Positions 1 to 8,515 of a stretch of 64,000 nt of DNA are shown piece after piece. The first letter of the stretch is position 1; each line of letters opens with the position of its first letter. A model generated the notes under the pieces. That model saw only the letters and a program-made list of their open reading frames with translations. It was not told where the DNA came from and made no database searches. The position numbers were made by a program, and so were the translations under genes. The stretch spans positions 124,001 through 188,000 of the forward strand of contig DATGIL010000056.1 of NCBI GenBank assembly GCA_035295745.1. The letters run 5' to 3'. Source of the DNA: JAIQFL01 sp035295745. GTDB taxonomy: Bacteria; Acidobacteriota; Terriglobia; Bryobacterales; Bryobacteraceae.

Positions 1-696
1 CTGCGATGTCTGAGAGAAGCCGGCAAGGTCCCGGCGTTTTCGTTGATCGATGGGCATATTCCGGACATCGACCACAGCGAGCTGATGCGGCTCCCATACA
101 TCTTGATGCTCAGTTCGCGGGATAGCAGTTCGATGAGTGGGGAACTGCGGGCTTCCGGACAATACATCGTGAAACCGGTAACGGCGGCGAATCTGCATGC
201 GGCGATTGTCAATCTGATGCGCGGGAAGCAGAGAGCGGTGCGGTCAGCGAGTCCACGCTACGCAACTGCGGAGCGTCCTCTGCGAATTCTGCTGGCGGAA
301 GATAATGTTGTCAATCAGAAAGTGGCGGCGCGACTACTCGAAAAGCAGGGGCACCTGGTGGAGGTGGCGTCGAACGGCGCGGAGGGTTTGGCTGCGCTGG
401 GGCGCCAGGGGTTCGATCTGGTGTTGATGGACGTGCAGATGCCGGTGATGGACGGCTACGATGCCACCCAGACGATCCGGTTGCAGGAAAGAGGAACGGA
501 GCGGCATATTCCCATCGTGGCCTTGACAGCACACGCGATGAAGGGCGACCGGGAAGTCTGTCTCAAAGCGGGAATGGACGATTACCTTTGTAAGCCAATC
601 CATCCGGCGGAACTGTTGGCGATTATCGAGCGGTGGGGCAGATCGCGCCTCCGAACACAGGACGTGGAGGAGGAGTATTCAAATGCGCCGCCATGA
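1..696 (+). CDS. Hybrid sensor kinase / response regulator, C-terminal part (5' truncated)
   Basis: The reading frame is open from base 1, so the gene begins upstream of the window and only its last 231 codons are seen. The first ~75 residues look like the end of a degenerate receiver domain (an LMLSS strand followed by a KPV motif). A complete receiver domain follows, with the acidic pair in LLAEDN, the phospho-acceptor Asp in LVLMDVQMP (codon 430-432), the ALTAHA segment and the CKPI lysine. Two receivers in a row at a C-terminus are typical of hybrid histidine kinases of the BarA/TorS type, which act at the membrane or in the cytosol. The kinase half is out of view, so the input signal is unknown. 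A stand-alone multi-receiver regulator is the alternative. Confidence 0.9.
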   Translation: MRCLREAGKVPAFSLIDGHIPDIDHSELMRLPYILMLSSRDSSSMSGELRASGQYIVKPVTAANLHAAIVNLMRGKQRAVRSASPRYATAERPLRILLAEDNVVNQKVAARLLEKQGHLVEVASNGAEGLAALGRQGFDLVLMDVQMPVMDGYDATQTIRLQERGTERHIPIVALTAHAMKGDREVCLKAGMDDYLCKPIHPAELLAIIERWGRSRLRTQDVEEEYSNAPP

Positions 697-719
697 GGGG
701 TGAGACTTGACGATGAGGG

Positions 720-995
720 ATGATATTCTACTTGACGATGACCCTGGGACAAGCGGCAGCCCGCGGGATCGCGCGGCTCAGACGGCCCTCGTGGGAACCA
801 AACAAACACATTGAACTCGACCTTCCGCGGGACGACAACGGGAATCCCAGCGGATATGTAGGCCCATGGGTAGTGCAGCGCGAGGGCGGGACTGAAGAGA
901 CTTTCTTGATCTTCACCTTCAACGAGGAAGACGACTGGGAGCCGGTGAACGAGGTCGTGGAGACACCGCCGCCGACCGTCCCCGACGCATCCTAG
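720..995 (+). CDS. Small hypothetical protein, possibly DUF2829-like
   Basis: A 91-residue ORF 23 bases after the kinase gene. ATG at 738 is an alternative start that gives a cleaner N-terminus (MTLGQAAARG). Neither start has a well-spaced ribosome binding site. The layout, a short TLGQAAARGIARLRRPSW segment near the start and a DWEPV motif near the end, recalls the small DUF2829 family, which often has FGEAL..G..V.R..W and ends in DWE. That is a resemblance by eye only. The tail is acidic and proline-rich. It converges with, and overlaps by four bases, the gene on the other strand. A spurious ORF cannot be excluded. Confidence 0.45.
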   Translation: MIFYLTMTLGQAAARGIARLRRPSWEPNKHIELDLPRDDNGNPSGYVGPWVVQREGGTEETFLIFTFNEEDDWEPVNEVVETPPPTVPDAS

Positions 996-1291
996 TTGGG
1001 AAGCTCGTCGTTCGAGGCGAGATTGGCGGGTTCGGATACCGTGTCCAAGTGCCAGAAAAAATCGGCCTTTGGATTCACGCTGTGAGCATCCGGGATCATT
1101 CCAACCGCCTCGAAAACGGCGGTGGGAAACTCAAAAGTCACGAGCTCGCAGTTTTCGGTGATCCAGACGCCGTTGACCAGCCGCAATTCCAGGACGTCGT
1201 CAGCATCTTTTAAAGCAACGCGCATCAGGTCGCCCTTCAGCGAGAGCAGAATGGCAGCCAGTACTCGTCCATCTCGGTAATGCAGCAGCAT
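992..1291 (-). CDS. Hypothetical protein, 99 aa
   Basis: This compact ORF starts with MLLHYRDGRVLAAILLSLKG and has alternating hydrophobic strands (LMRVALKDADDVLELRLVNGVWI) that suggest a small beta-rich fold. There is no signal peptide or membrane segment. I do not recognise a family. It stands alone and converges with the small plus-strand gene, overlapping it by four bases. Its codon usage and strand pattern look genuine. Confidence 0.6.
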   Translation of the reverse strand: MLLHYRDGRVLAAILLSLKGDLMRVALKDADDVLELRLVNGVWITENCELVTFEFPTAVFEAVGMIPDAHSVNPKADFFWHLDTVSEPANLASNDELPN

Positions 1292-1505
1292 ACGTTAGTT
1301 ATCCTTCCCTATCTTGCGCGATGGCCGGGGGTGCCAGCCAGTCCGGTCCGTACCGGGTTGCAATTTAACTTAACATGCAGGTACCGTTAGGACTTTGATC
1401 GGTGTTAAGAACAGATCTGACATTCGCGCAAGAAGCGGCCATCTGAAACTCAAGTGGGCCCGTACTCATCTATGTAGGTGAAATCGTTGGATCGAAGTCG
1501 AAAAA

Positions 1506-2378
1506 ATGAGACGCAACCGGGGATTTTGGATTAGCTTGGTGTTGTTCGGGGCTCTGGCGGGTGTGGGGCAGACGGCTGGAGCAGACCTGGAACAGGCACG
1601 TAAGTACTACAATCTAACAGACTTCGAGCAATCCTTGAGGGTCTTGCACGCGATTCCGGCAAAAGATGCTGCCGTCTATGAGTTGATGGGCCGCAACTAC
1701 TACATGCTAAGCGAGTACAAGAAAGCCACCGAAGTCCTGGAGAAGGCACTGGATGCCGAACCGGACAATTCGCAGTACGCGATGTGGCTGGCGCGAGCCT
1801 TCGGGCGCCGCGCGGAGACGTCCAGCCCGTTTACGGCTCCCGGACTTGCGTCCAAGGCGAGGCAGTACTTTGAGAGGGCAGCGCAACTGAATCCGCGGAA
1901 TCTCGAAGCGCTCACCGACCTGTTCGAATACTACCTGGAGGCGCCGGGTTTCCTGGGCGGCGGCCTGGATAAGGCGGAAGCCACCGCGCAGCAGATTACG
2001 AAGGTGGATCAGGCGGAGGGACATTGGTCGCTGGCAAGGATCGCAGAGCGGCGCAAGGAGTACGGCAGCGCCGAGGAGCAGTTACGGCGCGCCATTGAGG
2101 CATCCCCGCAACAAGTCGGACGGCTGATCGACTTGGCGCGCTTCCTGGCGAAGCAGGGACGGATCCAGGAATCCGACCAGAGTTTTGCGAAGGCCGACAA
2201 GATCGCTCCGAACAGCCCGAAGCTGATCTACGCGAAAGCGGACCTATACATCAAACATAAACGGAATCTGGAGGTTGCAAGGCAACTTCTAAAGCAATAC
2301 CTCACCCTGAGTTTGACCCCCGAAGATCCACCCAAAGCGCAAGCAGAAAAGCTCCTCCGGCAGCTTCAGGGCACCTGA
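1506..2378 (+). CDS. Secreted TPR-repeat protein
   Basis: This 290-residue protein has an N-terminal signal peptide (basic start MRRNRG, a hydrophobic stretch, then a probable cleavage after TAGA). It is followed by several tetratricopeptide repeats, for example VYELMGRNYYMLSEYKKATEVLEKAL around residues 55-85 and further units to about residue 260. TPR solenoids bind other proteins, so a periplasmic scaffold role is likely. The gene is nine bases upstream of a MacB-type permease gene and is probably in its operon, so it may be an accessory factor of that transporter. No catalytic motif is visible. Confidence 0.9.
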   Translation: MRRNRGFWISLVLFGALAGVGQTAGADLEQARKYYNLTDFEQSLRVLHAIPAKDAAVYELMGRNYYMLSEYKKATEVLEKALDAEPDNSQYAMWLARAFGRRAETSSPFTAPGLASKARQYFERAAQLNPRNLEALTDLFEYYLEAPGFLGGGLDKAEATAQQITKVDQAEGHWSLARIAERRKEYGSAEEQLRRAIEASPQQVGRLIDLARFLAKQGRIQESDQSFAKADKIAPNSPKLIYAKADLYIKHKRNLEVARQLLKQYLTLSLTPEDPPKAQAEKLLRQLQGT

Positions 2379-2387
2379 CGCCCGAAC

Positions 2388-3590
2388 ATGTTCCTGGGAG
2401 AGGCGATCAAATTCAGCGCACAGGCGCTTCGAGCCAATCCAGTCCGGTCGCTGCTGACCGGACTGGGGATGGTGATCGGAACCGCGTCCGTGATCCTGGT
2501 CGTTACGATCTCTTTGACCAGCCGCGATTACATCCTGGAACAAGTGCAGGGCATCGGCTCCAACATCATTTTTGCGTATTACGTCTCGGCGGGACCCGGT
2601 AATCCGACGGCCGATGCGGATTACATCAAGATGGCCGATGTCGAGGCGATCCGGAGCCAATTGTCGGCGGACATCGTGGCGGCAACCGGGGTGATGTCGA
2701 ACTTCGACCGGGTGCTGATTGGCGGCCGGGAGCAGGATGTCAAAGTCATCGGAACCGACGAGGCGTACCAGCCTGTGCGGAACATGGTGATTAGTTCCGG
2801 CCGGTTTCTGGACGCCGGCGACATCGCGTTGCGGACCAAGGTGGCGCTGTTGACCGATAAGCTGGCACAGAGAATGTTCGGCAGCCAGGGCGCGGCGTTG
2901 AACCAGGTGGTGCGGCTGTTCGGGCTGCAGTTCACGGTGATCGGTACCTTCCACGAGAAAGTGGAGACCTTCGGACAGTCGGAGGTGGAGCGCGATACGA
3001 TCCTGATTCCGATCACCGTGTTGCGGTACTTTACGCCAGTGGAGCGGATCGATCCACTGTATGTGCAGGTGCGATCCTCGGAAGAGGTAGAGCGCGTGGC
3101 GGTGCGCGTGCAGGAGATTGTGGGGGCCCGGCACCGGGCGGGTGCGACGTACCGGGTGGATACCCTGACCGCGATTCTCAATGCGGCGAAGAACATCTCG
3201 CTCATCCTGTCATTCGTGCTCGTGCTGGTTTCCGCGATCACGCTGGTAATCTCGGGAATCGGCATCATGAACATCATGCTGGTGACGGTGACCGAACGGA
3301 CGCGGGAGATCGGAGTGCGTCTCGCGGTGGGAGCATCAGCGCGGGAGATTCTGTTGCAGTTTCTGACGGAAGCCATGATGGTGAGCTTGACCGGCGGAAT
3401 TCTAGGGATCCTGGTGGGGGTCGCCATCCCGCTGAGCGTACAGTTGTTCGCGGAAATCCGGATACCCATCTCCCCTGCGGCCATTGTTGTGGCTTTTGGG
3501 GTGTCCTGCATGGTGGGGCTGATTTTCGGGATTCTACCGGCGAATCGCGCGGCCCATCTCAATCCGACAGAGGCGCTGCGGTATGAATGA
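2388..3590 (+). CDS. ABC transporter permease, MacB/FtsX type
   Basis: This 400-residue membrane protein has one transmembrane segment near residues 20-42, a large extracytoplasmic domain (about 45-270, MacB-like periplasmic core) and three C-terminal transmembrane segments. The FtsX-type motif VTERTREIGVRLAVGA sits between the first and second C-terminal segments. The C-terminus ends NPTEALRYE, the usual end of these permeases. Such proteins work as mechanotransmitters for an ABC ATPase. No ATPase gene is adjacent here, so it must use one encoded elsewhere. It follows the TPR gene by nine bases and overlaps the next gene by eight. Confidence 0.93.
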   Translation: MFLGEAIKFSAQALRANPVRSLLTGLGMVIGTASVILVVTISLTSRDYILEQVQGIGSNIIFAYYVSAGPGNPTADADYIKMADVEAIRSQLSADIVAATGVMSNFDRVLIGGREQDVKVIGTDEAYQPVRNMVISSGRFLDAGDIALRTKVALLTDKLAQRMFGSQGAALNQVVRLFGLQFTVIGTFHEKVETFGQSEVERDTILIPITVLRYFTPVERIDPLYVQVRSSEEVERVAVRVQEIVGARHRAGATYRVDTLTAILNAAKNISLILSFVLVLVSAITLVISGIGIMNIMLVTVTERTREIGVRLAVGASAREILLQFLTEAMMVSLTGGILGILVGVAIPLSVQLFAEIRIPISPAAIVVAFGVSCMVGLIFGILPANRAAHLNPTEALRYE

Positions 3591-4461
3591 GGCGGCGGGC
3601 CGGCGCTTCGCCCCGTTGGCCTTGGCCGCATTGCTGGGCGCCGTCCTGCAGGCGCAGACCGTAGACATTTACACGGAGTTCCGGCGGGTAGATCCGTTCG
3701 GTGCGGTGGTGTTGGCCGATCAGGCTCTAGCCCCTCGCGAGGTGTTGTCGCCCGCCGTAGCACGCAACGGGTGGGCGTCGTTCCACATCGTGGTCTCGGT
3801 GCCGCCGAAGGAATCGTATTTTCTATACGTGGCGCCTAATCCGGTGAGCGCATGCCGCGTGGCCCTCTTTCGTGAGCACTTCGTTAAGACGGTCAATGGC
3901 TGGATTCCCGACACCCTGCAGGAGGTGACACATCTTCCGGACTTCGGCACCATGCCCGACCCCGACGATGGAATTGCCGGCCAGACCACGCGGGCGTACC
4001 TCCTGGATCTGTGGATTCCTCCGAATGCGGACGTGGCTCGCTTCCGTGTGGAAGTGCAATTGAAGGTGGGCGACTGGGTCGTACGGCCCCTCGAAGTGCG
4101 GGTCATGCCCGCCCGGTACCCCGACCTCACTGAGGCGGCTCGCGGCAAGCCCCTATCGCTCCCAAGCATCGAGATGGCAGCGGATGCCGCGGCTCTGCCC
4201 GTTCTGAGGGACTACCTTACACAAGGCAGACTGCCGGCGCCACCGCCTCCACTCACCGTGAGGAGCATCATCCAGCGGAACGCCATCCAGGATATGGCAC
4301 TGGCTGCCTCGATGAATCCGGATACCGGCGGCCGTGAGGTGCTGCAGCGGCGAACGCTCGATCTGCTGAGGAGCAATCTGAGTCTCGGTCCTCGCCTTTG
4401 GGGCGGCGAATGGGATCTGCGGCTGCGCGATTATTTATTCAATGCTTTCATACCGCATTAA
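3583..4461 (+). CDS. Secreted protein of unknown function, 292 aa
   Basis: The start ATG lies inside the last codons of the permease gene (8-base overlap), so translation is probably coupled. A signal peptide is visible (MNEAAGRRFAPLALAALLGAVLQAQT), with cleavage likely after AQA or AQT. The mature part opens with a beta-rich region (residues about 24-180), then a proline-rich linker (PAPPPPL) and an alpha-helical tail. I do not recognise a catalytic family. Position points to a periplasmic partner of the upstream TPR protein and permease. Confidence 0.8.
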   Translation: MNEAAGRRFAPLALAALLGAVLQAQTVDIYTEFRRVDPFGAVVLADQALAPREVLSPAVARNGWASFHIVVSVPPKESYFLYVAPNPVSACRVALFREHFVKTVNGWIPDTLQEVTHLPDFGTMPDPDDGIAGQTTRAYLLDLWIPPNADVARFRVEVQLKVGDWVVRPLEVRVMPARYPDLTEAARGKPLSLPSIEMAADAAALPVLRDYLTQGRLPAPPPPLTVRSIIQRNAIQDMALAASMNPDTGGREVLQRRTLDLLRSNLSLGPRLWGGEWDLRLRDYLFNAFIPH

Positions 4462-4661
4462 TTCAGTTACGCAATTGGCCTGTCGAAAGAAATCATTATC
4501 CAGAATCAATTTGACATGCGGTCCATTCTGTCCGAATATGTCAGGTAGTTTCTGAGCTCTGCGCGACGGGGATCAGGTCCTCGCAGGAACGTTTACTAAT
4601 AGTGCAGTTGAGGGTCGGTAGTTGATGCTCGCTGGGATGCGTAACCCTCGGCCGAAAAGTA

Positions 4662-6185
4662 ATGCCAAGATCCCCACTGCCCTCCCCCAGGGTACTGATC
4701 ATCGGTGCAGGTCCCGCAGGCTTAACCGCGGCTTATGAGCTCGGCAAGAAGGGTGTGTCCGCGACAATTCTGGAGAAGGATCCGGTCGTCGGCGGATTGG
4801 CCCGCACCGGAACGTATCGCGGCAACTCCTACGATATCGGAGGTCATCGCTTCTTTACGAAGCTCGCCGTTGTGGAGCGCATGTGGCGCGAGGTGCTGGG
4901 CGACGACCTGCTCATGTGCCAGCGGCTCTCGCGTGTCTATTACAATTCGCATTTTTTCCGATATCCGATCGATCCTTGGGACGCGCTGTCAGGACTAGGT
5001 TTTTTCGAAGCGATGCGATGCGTCGCGAGTTATCTCCGGGCGGCGGTTTGGAAAAAGAACCCCGAACCGGATCTGGAAACTTGGATTTGTAATCGATTTG
5101 GGCGCCGATTATTTGAGATTTTCTTTAAAACTTACACGGAAAAAGTCTGGGGGATGCGCTGCAGCGAGATTCAGGCGGCGTGGGCGGCGCAGAGGATCCG
5201 TGGGCTTTCGCTTAGCAGCTTGCTAAAGAACGCTCTGCGGCGGGCCAGGAATTCGAGAGGCGGGGAGACTCCCAAGACGCTGATCGAGCAGTTTGCCTAT
5301 CCGCGCTTAGGACCGGGAATGATGTGGACGCGCACCAGGGAGCTGGTGGAGGAGCAGGGTTCGCGCATTCTGCTCTCCTGCCCGGTTGAGCGGATCCACT
5401 GGAGGCCGGGGGCGGTCTGTGCCGTCGAAGGGCGAGGCGAAACGTTTCCCGCAGACGAGTTCATCAGTACGATGCCGATTCGCGAGCTGATCGGCAAATT
5501 GGAACCGGCGGCTCCGGTGGAGGTCGCGCGGGCGGCCAATCGGCTGCGATACCGCGATTTTCTGACGGCGGTTTTGATTCTGAAAGGGAAAAGTCCCTTC
5601 CCCGATAACTGGATCTACATCCACGATCCCGAGGTGAAGGCAGGGCGGATTCAGAACTATGGCAACTGGAGCCCGGATATGGTGGCCGGCGAGGACACCA
5701 CCTGTCTGGGCATGGAATATTTCTGCTTTGAGGACGGCGACCTGTGGAACGCCCCGGACGCCGAGATTCTCAAGCTGGCGGAGCGCGAGGTGAAGCAACT
5801 GGGACTCGCGGGCCGCTGTGAAGTGTTCGATGGCGTGGTTGTGCGCATGCCGAAAGCGTACCCGATCTACGATGACGGCTACCTGGAATCGCTGCGGGTG
5901 ATCCGTGAGTTCCTCGAGAGCATTCCGAATTTGCAACTGGTGGGACGCAATGGCATGCATCGGTATAACAACCAGGACCACTCCATGTTGACGGGAATGC
6001 TGGCAGCGCGGAACATTTTAGGGGCGCGTTACGACCTCTGGGAGATCAGTTCGAACGAAGATTATCTCGAAGACGGATTTGCGCTGACTGAAGAAGAGTT
6101 GGAGGAGTTCGCGGCGTCGCAACCGCTGGTGCCGGCGGCATGCGTCCCGATCGCCACGAGTGCGGAGAGGCGGGTGCGTGTCTAA
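4662..6185 (+). CDS. FAD-dependent oxidoreductase (protoporphyrinogen oxidase / UDP-galactopyranose mutase-like)
   Basis: This 507-residue flavoprotein starts with a Rossmann dinucleotide motif (VLIIGAGPAGLTAAYELGKK, residues 10-29). A GG motif follows at VVGGLARTG, then GGHRFFTK, which is typical of the amine oxidase / UDP-galactopyranose mutase superfamily. The C-terminal FAD-binding piece contains NNQDHSMLTGMLAARNI. The region between carries the substrate domain. Homologues of this architecture next to glycosyltransferases are usually linked to polysaccharide or lipid synthesis. The next gene is a GT2 enzyme whose start overlaps this stop, so they form an operon. The exact substrate cannot be read from the sequence. 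Confidence 0.9.
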   Translation: MPRSPLPSPRVLIIGAGPAGLTAAYELGKKGVSATILEKDPVVGGLARTGTYRGNSYDIGGHRFFTKLAVVERMWREVLGDDLLMCQRLSRVYYNSHFFRYPIDPWDALSGLGFFEAMRCVASYLRAAVWKKNPEPDLETWICNRFGRRLFEIFFKTYTEKVWGMRCSEIQAAWAAQRIRGLSLSSLLKNALRRARNSRGGETPKTLIEQFAYPRLGPGMMWTRTRELVEEQGSRILLSCPVERIHWRPGAVCAVEGRGETFPADEFISTMPIRELIGKLEPAAPVEVARAANRLRYRDFLTAVLILKGKSPFPDNWIYIHDPEVKAGRIQNYGNWSPDMVAGEDTTCLGMEYFCFEDGDLWNAPDAEILKLAEREVKQLGLAGRCEVFDGVVVRMPKAYPIYDDGYLESLRVIREFLESIPNLQLVGRNGMHRYNNQDHSMLTGMLAARNILGARYDLWEISSNEDYLEDGFALTEEELEEFAASQPLVPAACVPIATSAERRVRV

Positions 6186-7224
6186 CCCCTATCCGCCGGC
6201 GCCGTATCTGTCGGTGATCGTTCCGTTTCGCAACGCGGACGAGGATCTGCAGTCGTGCCTCGCGCATCTGGCGGCGTCGAGTTTTACGAATTTCGAATGT
6301 GTGCTGGTGGGTGACGGCTCGGAGGAGCATCGCACGGAGATGCTGCACAAATCGCCGCTCCCGGTGAGGGTCTTCCGGAATTCGACGGTCCGCGGTCCAG
6401 CAGTGGCACGCAATGTGGGCGCGCGGGTGGCGGCCGGCGAGATTCTGGTGTTTCTGGACGCGGACGTTGGCGTGCGTCCCGAAACGCTGGCGCTGATCGC
6501 AGCGCGATTCCGGCAGGATCCGAATCTCGACGCGGTGTTTGGTTCGTATGACGATTCGCCGGCTGTGCTCACCGTGACCTCGCAGTTCCGCAATCTGCTG
6601 CATGCTTACACGCATCGATCGAACCCACAACGGGCCCAGACATTTTGGGCAGGATGCGGCGCAGTGAAGCGCGCCCTGTTTCTGGAACACGACGGATTTT
6701 CGGAGCGCTACGCCCGACCGAGCATCGAGGACATTGAACTTGGCGCGCGAATGGCGGCCGGGGGCGCGGTGATCGAGATCGATCGCGAGATTCAGGTACA
6801 GCATCGGAAGGAGTGGACGCTCGCGAGCATGTGCTGGACGGACGTCGTGTGCCGGGGAATTCCGTGGACGCGCCTTCTGCTGGAGCGGCGGGAGATGCCG
6901 AACCAGTTAAGCTTGCGCTATCACCAGCGGCTCAGCGTGCTGCTGACTTGGGCATGTTTGGGCCCGGTGGTGGCGCCTGGGAGTCACGTGATTCTTCCCA
7001 TCTTGTTGGCAATGCTGCTGGCGATGGTGTTCTGGTTGAATCGCGATTTCTACGGCTTTCTGGCGAGGCGGCGGGGATGGACTTTCACGGCGCAGTCGTT
7101 TGCGCTGCATCTGCTGTACTTCTTGAATTGCGGACTGGGGCTGTGCCTCGGAGTGGCGGCGCATTGCGTAGAGCGACTGGCGGATCCTGCGAAAAAATGG
7201 GTGGAGATGCGGCGTCCGGCGTAG
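6178..7224 (+). CDS. Glycosyltransferase family 2 membrane protein
   Basis: A GT-A type transferase with SVIVPFRNADEDLQSCLAHL at the N-terminus, the DXD-like FLDADVG near residue 95, and an ARPSIEDIELGARM acceptor-side motif. Hydrophobic helices follow near residues 255-285 and 305-335, so the enzyme is membrane-bound with a cytosolic active site. The frame opens with a GTG at 6160. I prefer the GTG at 6178 because a GGAGAGG sequence sits about seven bases upstream of it and it gives a shorter overlap with the FAD oxidoreductase gene. Its sugar donor is unknown; the context suggests glycolipid or exopolysaccharide assembly. Confidence 0.88.
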   Translation: MSNPYPPAPYLSVIVPFRNADEDLQSCLAHLAASSFTNFECVLVGDGSEEHRTEMLHKSPLPVRVFRNSTVRGPAVARNVGARVAAGEILVFLDADVGVRPETLALIAARFRQDPNLDAVFGSYDDSPAVLTVTSQFRNLLHAYTHRSNPQRAQTFWAGCGAVKRALFLEHDGFSERYARPSIEDIELGARMAAGGAVIEIDREIQVQHRKEWTLASMCWTDVVCRGIPWTRLLLERREMPNQLSLRYHQRLSVLLTWACLGPVVAPGSHVILPILLAMLLAMVFWLNRDFYGFLARRRGWTFTAQSFALHLLYFLNCGLGLCLGVAAHCVERLADPAKKWVEMRRPA

Positions 7225-7676
7225 GCACGCGTCGTGCTTGCTGCATCGCGATCGCTTTGGTTGCGATTGCCATACATCTGCGGGCAGATGATGCCGCGCG
7301 GGTCTACATCTATGCGCGCAGGGGTACAGCAGCACGATCGTGGATGGCGATCTCTTGCGGCGGATCCGTGGTCGCGGAACTTAAGCAGGGCACCTATTTC
7401 GCCATCAATCTCGCTCCCGGAAAGTATGCTTTCTCAGTAGAGGGCGGCATTCCGCTGTTCGTTGACGTGAGCGCAGGCGAAGAGTCCTTCGTGCGGCTGG
7501 ATTGGAACTATGATGTCGGGCGGCCTCCCATTCCTGTGCTGGCCAAAGTACGGGAGAGCGACGCGCACGCGGATATCAAGTTTCTGAGCTATGCCGGTGC
7601 CAAGAGGATTCATTCGAGCATGGTGCCGAAGAGCGATCCTGGCGCGGGGAACCCGGCACAGCTTCGCAGAAGGTGA
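7197..7676 (+). CDS. Small secreted protein, DUF2846-like
   Basis: The ATG at 7197 lies within the end of the glycosyltransferase gene (28-base overlap) and gives a 159-residue protein. After an Arg pair comes a hydrophobic stretch (CCIAIALVAIAIHL) that fits a signal peptide. The mature part holds an RVYIYARRG strand, a G-V-V-A-E-L-K-Q-G-T-Y-F motif and PGKYAFSVEGG, a pattern like DUF2846 proteins. These are small lipoprotein-like beta domains. The longer upstream frame (from 6813) is a shadow of the glycosyltransferase gene. No strong ribosome binding site is seen, in keeping with translational coupling. Confidence 0.7.
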   Translation: MGGDAASGVGTRRACCIAIALVAIAIHLRADDAARVYIYARRGTAARSWMAISCGGSVVAELKQGTYFAINLAPGKYAFSVEGGIPLFVDVSAGEESFVRLDWNYDVGRPPIPVLAKVRESDAHADIKFLSYAGAKRIHSSMVPKSDPGAGNPAQLRRR

Positions 7677-8513
7677 CGGATCCTCTCGATTGGCCGGATT
7701 CTCTGGCGCAGGGGGCAAGGTAGGCCGTCCCGACAGGGAGATCCGGGGCTGGTCGAATCGACCCGGTTCCGGCCCAGGAAGCGAATCGGTGCTTCCAATT
7801 ACTAAGTACTTGTTTTCAGAAGCCCGTCGGCGTATCGCCAGATCGCTTGCTGACGCGCGCGGCTCGTTAAGCGCACGTATCCGCGCGAAGGTAGCTTACG
7901 AGCCGCGACCGTGAGGGAGCGTTGCCACCACCCCGCTAAAGCAGTCAAGATCGCTTGCTTGACGCGCGCGGCTCGCAAGCGCGCGTATTCGCGCGAAGGT
8001 AGCTTACGAGTCGCGACCGTGAGGGAGCGTTGCCACCACCCCGCTAAAACAGTCAAGATCGCTTGCTGACGCGCGCGGCTCGCAAGCGCGCGTATTCGCG
8101 CGAAGGTAGCTTACGAGCCGCGACCGTGAGGGAGCGTTGCCACCACCCCGCTAAAACAGTCAAGATCGCTTGCTTGACGCGCGCGGCTCGCAAGCGCGCG
8201 TATTCGCGCGAAGGTAGCTTACGAGCCGCGACCGTGAGGGAGCGTTGCCACCACCCCGCTAAAGCAGTCACGATCGCTTGCTGACGCGCGCGGCTCGCAA
8301 GCGCACGTATCCCGCGAAGGTAGCTTGCGAGCCGCGACCGTGAGGGAGCGTTGCCACCACCCCGCTAAAGCAGTCACGATCGCTTGCTGACGCGCGCGGC
8401 TCGCAAGCGCACGTATCCCGCGAGCGTAGGGGCAAGTTACGAGCCACGATCCGTGAGGGAGTGTTCTTGCCAAAAATACGAGACCGTATTTCTGAAACGG
8501 TGTACTAAGAAGA
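7677..8513. other. Long intergenic region, mostly tandem repeats
   Basis: This 837-base stretch holds no gene I can support. The first ~160 bases are unique sequence. From 7841 to 8471 it is a tandem array, described separately. The last ~40 bases are unique and run into the convergent stop of the Gfo/Idh gene. Short ORFs in this stretch (on both strands) are translations of the repeat unit and not genes. Confidence 0.8.
7841..8471. repeat. Tandem array, six units of about 107 bp
   Basis: Units begin at 7841, 7949, 8057, 8164, 8272 and 8378 with gatcgcttgctgacgcgcgc (or a one-base longer form with cttg). The period is 106-108 bases. The first five are nearly identical; the sixth diverges in its second half. 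Each unit carries a quasi-palindromic GC core and the segment accgtgagggagcgttgcca. There are no unique spacers, so this is not a CRISPR array. The first 26 bases of the unit recur as the exact reverse complement in the array at 21830-21976. Confidence 0.93.
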
Positions 8514-8515
8514 AA

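Noticed and set aside
2289..3134. Long minus-strand ORFs opposite the MacB-type permease gene
   Set aside because: High-GC shadow frames, with no domain or codon pattern; the plus-strand permease is clear.
6813..7196. Upstream extension of the small secreted protein
   Set aside because: It lies inside the glycosyltransferase gene in another frame; ATG 7197 gives a signal peptide right after the start.
8063..8284. ORFs on both strands in the 107-bp array
   Set aside because: They translate the repeat unit twice over and have no independent start or ribosome site.
7841..8471. Tandem repeats that could look like a CRISPR array
   Set aside because: The units abut with no unique spacers, the unit is ~107 bp and no cas gene is nearby.
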